Below are positions 59,119-64,000 of a stretch of 64,000 bases of DNA, piece after piece; the first letter of the stretch is position 1, and every line of letters begins with the position of its first letter. The notes beneath the pieces are model-generated. The model was not told the origin of the DNA, did not search any database, and was given only the letters and a program-made list of their open reading frames with translations. The stretch is from Phaeotremella fagi (taxonomy: Eukaryota; Basidiomycota; Tremellomycetes; Tremellales; Phaeotremellaceae). The position numbers were made by a program, and so were the translations under genes. The stretch covers positions 372,001-436,000 of the forward strand of contig BCHU01000004.1 of assembly GCA_001599715.1 (NCBI GenBank), in the 5' to 3' direction.

Positions 59119-60626
59119 GGTAAGCAGATGTCAGTTGGTATGAGTTCACTTTGAGTGGGTATTGTTTTTGTTCTCGTTCGACGTGTACAGTTTGACGACT
59201 GTCACTTAATAGATCACGAGCGGGTGAACAGAGCGGTCTTGAGATATACGATGTCTGAAAGGAACATGTACAACTACAAGTTCAATTATCTGAATATCGA
59301 GTTCTAATTCATGGTCTAAGCAATCAACCACACGAAACAACGATGAATCACACGGAGAAGCCCGTTAGTGGTTATTTGGGCGATAGTGGCATTGGAGCGA
59401 GTTCATTCTGGAAAAATTTGCCGGGACTGTCCAGTCTACCATGTTGTGCGATGTACAATTTAAGAAGCTGATTGATACGGCGGTGGATCATCCCTTCTCT
59501 CAGAGTTACCAACTTTATTTTGCATTGATTAAATTAAATGACTGCGAAGGTTTTCTTACGGCCAGTAAATCTAGCTCGTCGTTGCGTCATCACGACATAC
59601 TGTTTATCAGTCTTCCCCTTGTGAGTGCTCAGTTGTGCGTAAAACTTTTCTGCTTTAGAGTACGCAAAGCAAACCGGGTTCAACTATGAATATGTAAATC
59701 GGGCACTTGTGGATAAGATGATTGAACATGAGTTATCGCCCACGGCCAGTCTCTTGTCAAGAAGAATTGCTCATCTATCACAGCGATTCTAGAACAGATT
59801 CTCACTCTCGCAGTTGATCGTCAACACCCATACAGTCTAGCATGGTGTGAAGACCTAATGTAGTATACCCCAATAATGGGAAGCTATGTTGTTATCAAGA
59901 GCGAATCTAGAATAGCAAGGGTTACGTCCAGCTTGTAGTTTCGGTGAAAGTTCAAATGATATCATTTCGAAGCAAAATCCAAATTTATTGCGACGCTCAG
60001 TTTCATTGCAAAATATTTCTTACATCTTGATTGAATTTGATTGGGAACTGTACTGCTTTGTATGCTCAAGTCCTTAACCGTCGGGAAGATCGCCGATGAG
60101 TCGCCAAGTGGGTTCTGAATGTTGACTGACTCGGTCTATGAAAGCGGGGTGGATCGCTGGCTTGCCGGATTCTAGCTCTTGCTTGAGCAGCAACCTGAAT
60201 TGGGGCTCAGCACTCCCATATCAAGGAAGACAAGCGACAAGTGACGAGCACACATCAAACTAAGGAAAAGGGGCGGAAAAGTGATGATGAAAACGGCCAA
60301 AGAATGCAGATTTGATAGGCGAGGATTCTTGATTGAGTTGTCAGATGATTACAATTGACAAATGGCAATCGCCCAATATACCATGTATTGCCAGCGGCAT
60401 CAATCAAAGCTACGTCAACAACCGTCCCTGGTAGGTTTACAAAGTACGGTAGGAGTCACAAGTTGTCTTTCTGTTTTTTGTTTCTTCTTTGCTCTTGCTA
60501 CTACAGTTTATGACAGCCATTTAGAGATTTGATCTCAATCTCTCATATGATTTCTCAACCAAAGCTGTGGCTTTCTTTCGTTCGCTTAATTTTTTTAGCC
60601 AAATTCCGTCGCCGAGGTCTTTTAAT
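59119..60626. other. Gene-poor intergenic region
   Basis: About 1.5 kb without a convincing gene on either strand. The longest frames (for example 59441-59689) carry no domain. Includes the promoter region of the transporter gene. The TACAACTACAAGT stretch near 59270 resembles motifs in other promoters of the window. Confidence 0.5.
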
Positions 60627-60960
60627 GTCACGCAGGTGGGTGGGACTAGGGTTGGATAGACTAGGATAGGACTTGGGAGGATCGCTGACTTGCTGGAAGG
60701 AAGGAGTTGAACTAAGATAAGATATAAGTAAAAGGATGTTACTATGTGTGGGTGGCAAATAGTTTCAACTGAATATGAATGTAGATGATATATGACTAGA
60801 TATATGTATATAGTTAAACCATTTACTTAGACTATATATTAAGAGAGAAGAGGGGTAGGGATGAAGAAGTGAAGGGTTTAGACTGAACCCTTCTATTTGT
60901 GAGATCCAAAGTTAAAGAGGAAGAAAGAAAAGAGATAACAATCCAAATAATCTGCCTTTA
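60627..60960 (+). repeat. Dispersed repeat, copy A (direct)
   Basis: A segment beginning near ATGTCACGCAGG and running through GCTGACTTGCTGG, GGGTGGCAAATAG, GTGAAGGGTTTAG and TTTGTGAGATCCAAAGTTA. The same landmarks recur inverted at 61380-61740 and in direct orientation at 61773-62000 and 62640-62790, diverged but recognisable. No coding capacity is seen. The GGGTGGCAAAT onward part could be a terminal repeat of a degenerate transposable element. Confidence 0.65.
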
Positions 60961-61379
60961 TATACCTTCTTCAGTTGATTGTTCTACGCGGATTACAACA
61001 CAATCCTACGGAAGCATCTAACTATTGTGATCCACCTCGCATTGCTCCAGCATCTACCTCAGCTAAGCTACTCAAGTCAATACCAAATCAGGGGCAAACC
61101 ACCTTGATTACTCCCGTTCTTTACTAATATTTAAGGAACGAATAACACACTCAAGAAGCCGAGATTAGACGATTAAAGGGAAGGATAACATGAGAGACTG
61201 TGATAAGCTGTAATGAATACGTAACCCGGAATCAGATTGGCGTTACATGTTTCTCTCCTCGAATTAATACTTCCACACTTTGATGATACTTCCGCTCAGA
61301 TAGTGACAATACCGCTATTCATGAGAAAGTTTCATACAAATCCCTCGTTCAGACATATAAATAGGACACTTATTTTAGT

Positions 61380-61740
61380 ACTTCCATTTCTTTTTCCTTA
61401 ACTTTAGATCTCACAGCAGAAGGTCTGAACCCTTTGTTTTCCATCCCTAATCCTTTATCCCTTTTTAGTTCATAGTCTTCCACTCTTTGACTTATATCAT
61501 TAACTATACCAACATATATCTCGTCTATATCATAGTCTTTTATATTTAGTTAATATTGTTTGCCACTCAGTATAATCTTCCGTAGTCACATCTATTTTTA
61601 TACTATTATACTTTTATTAATTTACTTAATTACTTTTTTATCATCTATCCACCTCAAGTCTTAGTCCAGCCCAGCAAGTCAGTGACCAATCCCCTCTTAG
61701 TCCTAGTTCTCCCCCTATGCCCCAGCGTGACACCAGGAAG
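61380..61740 (-). repeat. Dispersed repeat, copy B (inverted)
   Basis: Read on the minus strand this segment matches copy A: GTGTCACGCTGG, CACTGACTTGCTGG, then further on GGGTTCAGACCTTCTGCTGT and GAGATCTAAAGTTAAGG. With copy A it forms an inverted pair with a spacer of about 420 bp. Similarity is imperfect, so the pair is not recent. Confidence 0.6.
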
Positions 61741-61772
61741 GGATACACAATGATAAACAACTAAGTTAATCA

Positions 61773-62000
61773 CTGACTTCTTGCCAGCGGGGATGATGAA
61801 GGAAGACAAGGTTGAACTAGGAAGCTGTGACAGAGTTGTTGGGTGGCAAATCGATATGTTGAGTTATGTTCATGTAACTATGTCGAATCTTATGACCAGA
61901 TATGCATAATCACAGCAGTGAAAGAGAAGTGAAGGATTCAGACCTTCAATTTGTGAGATCGAAAGTTAGCAAAAAGAAAAGAAAGAAGAAGATGTAACAG
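61773..62000 (+). repeat. Dispersed repeat, copy C (direct)
   Basis: Landmarks CACTGACTTCTTGCCAGC, GGTTGAACTAGG, TTGGGTGGCAAATCG and GAAGGATTCAGACCTTCAAT, TTGTGAGATCGAAAGTTA match copy A in order. It begins about 30 bp after copy B, so B and C form a second, tight inverted arrangement. Confidence 0.6.
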
Positions 62001-62538
62001 TTATTAATTGATACTTTCATAGTCTTAGATTTACAGCTAGCTGTATTCTACAGGTCCTACCTATATCTCACAGGTGCTGTACTCTACATACTTAACAGGT
62101 ATGCCAAAAGAATCATGGGAGTTTATTAAGAAGAAACAAAATGAAAAATATAAAGAACCAGAATCGAAACTGGGCTATGGTTTATGAAACATTGATTCTG
62201 AAGATTTAATTGTCAAAGTAAGACATTCATTAAAGTCAAAGACACGTGGACTGTCAATGTGTACTATAAGGTGGGTCACAGATGAAGATGTTTAAGATAA
62301 AGACTAGCGAAGTTTGGTGGACAGCTAGGGAACATAGTTTTCAAGGATCTAGTAGGCTATGAAGCAGATAGAAATGTCACAGAATAGATAATGTATATCC
62401 ATTATGGAAAGGCGATAAAAGCAACTAATCAGTAAAATTGATCCTGGCAAGAAATGAACGATTTCATACCTTTGCAATATCTGACTGAGTTCATCAGAGG
62501 CGAGATGATAAGTAAAAGTGGTGTTATGAGAAGAAAGA

Positions 62539-62539
62539 A

Positions 62540-62608
<69 letters not shown>
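62539..62608. repeat. AAT trinucleotide microsatellite
   Basis: About 22 perfect AAT units in a row, the only long microsatellite in the window. On the minus strand it reads as a poly-Leu frame, which is not evidence of a gene. It sits between dispersed-repeat copies C and D. Confidence 0.97.
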
Positions 62609-62609
<1 letters not shown>

Positions 62610-62639
62610 TATCAATAATAGAAAAGCAATAGAAGAACA

Positions 62640-62790
62640 ATAATCTGAAAGAATAGATGTGAAAAAGAAAACATATACTGGGTGGAAAATAGTATCAGCT
62701 AAATATAATTGACTACAATATGGATAAAACATATGTGTATGATTAAGTGAAGATTAAGACCTTCAATTCTGAATTCCAAAGTTTAGATGA
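62640..62790 (+). repeat. Dispersed repeat, copy D (direct, truncated)
   Basis: Contains ACTGGGTGGAAAATAG, GTGAAGATTAAGACCTTCAA and GAATTCCAAAGTTTAGA in the same order as copies A and C, with more divergence and without the left part. Confidence 0.5.
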
Positions 62791-64000
62791 AAAGAAATAC
62801 ATGCAGCAAGAACATGGCGCGATTGCGCTCAAATATTTCACCAATAGCCAGAATTTCACTATCTGAGCAGAAGTTTCATCAGCTCTGGCGGTATCAATTT
62901 AACAGAAGGAAAAAAGAATCATGTTACGCTAATTGGACAATAATTTCGTGTCACATATTCTTTATAGACTATCTGGGACTTGCACGCCATCAAGTTAGTT
63001 CTTCTTTGTATGACAGTGTGGAGAAAACCATCTGTTGGAAACGTCATGACGCCTTTAACATTCCTGGAAACATGGTTTTATCATTAATGGAAGTCATTTA
63101 TGGAGTGGAAACAGACAGCCACCAGTGTGAAACATTACCGCATGTCTGAAGTCTCGTAGACTGAGTTGATCACACCTGACAGAGGTAAGCAGAGACGTGT
63201 CCGACTAATAAGGCTTACTGAGCTTGAGAGTACCTCGTAGACTTGTGAAGTTGGTCAACTGATATAAGACATAGATGAATAACCTAGAAGGATCAGGTAG
63301 TTTGAGGTTGGTGAACTGATTAATTGATCCTTCAAGAAAAAAAAACAGAAGACAGAAAGATCCAAATAATTCGGTTTGATATATTTTGTCTGACAATCAT
63401 ATGATTAATGATTGAAAAATCAATGATGGATCAATCAATGGATGGATAGTTAATGACTGTTTGACCATTGAGAATTTTTTATGTATTCAAAGTCTTGTTT
63501 AGTCCTTTTTCTGGTATGTGGGTTACAACCTGGCTATAGCACAATTCCTTCTTGGTTTTTGAATATGATCGAAAACAAACCAATTAAGTACTTATTTGTC
63601 CGAGAACATGTTATAAACTCTTTACTTGAATGATTTGATCTTACAAACTGTAATCCTGCAAAGACTGCAACAGTTTTAAGCCAGTCGCTCGAACCTCTAC
63701 CTTACCTTCAATGCTTGAGCCCATCTTATACATTTCGTCCTGATCTATCTTATTCTGTGGTACTATTATTTTTCTTTGTTCCTAATGATGATCATACCTT
63801 GGCGTAACATTTACTTCAATATATTCTATCAAAGGCGCTGAAAAAATCGGAACTGACGCCATCAATTCAGATTGCTATTGGCTCATAAGGCCAATTGGAG
63901 CGGACGTTTTCGAATGAGACTGTTTTGGAAAAGTCGAAGACAACCAGCTATTGCCTTTTGACTGCTGTCGAAGCTAAAAACAAATTTGGCTTAAACTGTC
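62791..64000. other. AT-rich gene-poor sequence to the right edge
   Basis: About 1.2 kb with no frame that shows a domain or coding-like composition. A weak further match to the repeat tail (GATCCAAATAATTCGGTTTGA, near 63359) may be another remnant. I see nothing else. Confidence 0.45.

Noticed and set aside
62349..62732. 127-codon minus-strand frame with a long Leu run
   Set aside because: The Leu run is only the AAT microsatellite read on the other strand; the flanks look random.
60627..62790. Intact LTR retrotransposon
   Set aside because: No gag, protease, reverse transcriptase or integrase frame lies between the repeats, and the copies are diverged.
62787..63149. 120-codon frame in the gene-poor right end
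   Set aside because: No homology-like pattern, AT-rich composition and repeat context; chance frame more likely.
1..64000. tRNA or rRNA genes
   Set aside because: I found no clear GGTTCGAATCC-type B box with a matching cloverleaf and no rRNA-like segment; a tRNA scan would settle it.
1..64000. CRISPR arrays, phage genes or bacterial defence systems
   Set aside because: The sequence is intron-rich eukaryotic DNA and no regularly spaced repeats are present.

Overview
This window is nuclear DNA of a basidiomycete yeast, most likely a tremellomycete of the Cryptococcus/Kwoniella/Tremella type. The signs are dense short GT-AG introns (mostly 41-78 bp, many with a CTAAC/CTGAC-like branch site just before the acceptor), compact gene spacing of about 300-500 bp, genes on both strands without operons, and a eukaryotic gene set (TOP1, SDH1, CSN7, RNase H2B, BRD8-like, MIM1-like, oxysterol-binding protein). 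The genus is inferred from gene structure and protein style, not from a marker gene. Exon joins given below were made by hand from splice motifs and frame continuity.

Layout, left to right. 1-1669: 3' end of a low-complexity protein with DFGDF motifs. 1731-3087(-): DHHC palmitoyltransferase. 3501-7685(+): ankyrin-PH-FFAT-ORD oxysterol-binding protein. 8136-10831(+): lineage-type hypothetical. 10.8-13.5 kb: sparse region with an intronless, Cys-rich orphan ORF and a tandem duplication. 13470-15058(+): GT34-like Golgi glycosyltransferase, followed by a possible small spliced gene. 15895-17966(+): BRD8/Bdc1-like bromodomain protein. 18096-19441(-): coiled-coil protein ending in a Mim1/Tom13 domain. 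19668-21921(+): ZUP1/Mug105-type ubiquitin peptidase. 22425-23246(+): hypothetical. 23523-24342(-): ARL5-like GTPase. 24719-28253(+): DNA topoisomerase I. 28555-31228(+): SDH flavoprotein. 31533-32942(+): RNase H2 subunit B. 33.1-35.4 kb(-): RING/TRAF-type zinc finger protein. 35678-37530(+): ACC-synthase-like aminotransferase. 37813-40221(-): secreted Ser/Thr-rich protein. 41286-42737(+): short-chain dehydrogenase. 43079-44241(+): COP9 signalosome subunit 7. 44512-45248(+): small membrane protein. 45454-49503(-): FGAM synthase. 50156-53347(+): SCY1-like pseudokinase. 53470-56820(-): Zn2Cys6 transcription factor. 57239-59118(-): MFS transporter. 59.1-64 kb: gene-poor, AT-rich DNA with an inverted repeat pair, further copies of the same repeat and an AAT microsatellite.

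Most genes are unrelated housekeeping functions: genome maintenance (TOP1, RNase H2B), chromatin (BRD8-like), ubiquitin/NEDD8 biology (ZUP1-like, CSN7, RING/TRAF), membrane traffic and lipid contact sites (OSBP, DHHC, ARL5, SCY1-like, the DFGDF protein), mitochondria (SDH1, MIM1-like) and purine synthesis (FGAM synthase). I see no gene cluster, phage, CRISPR array or defence island. The least explained items are the orphan Cys-rich ORF, the possible short spliced gene after the glycosyltransferase, the coiled-coil/Mim1 fusion, the repeated acidic module in the TOP1 N-terminus, and the inverted-repeat family at the right end.
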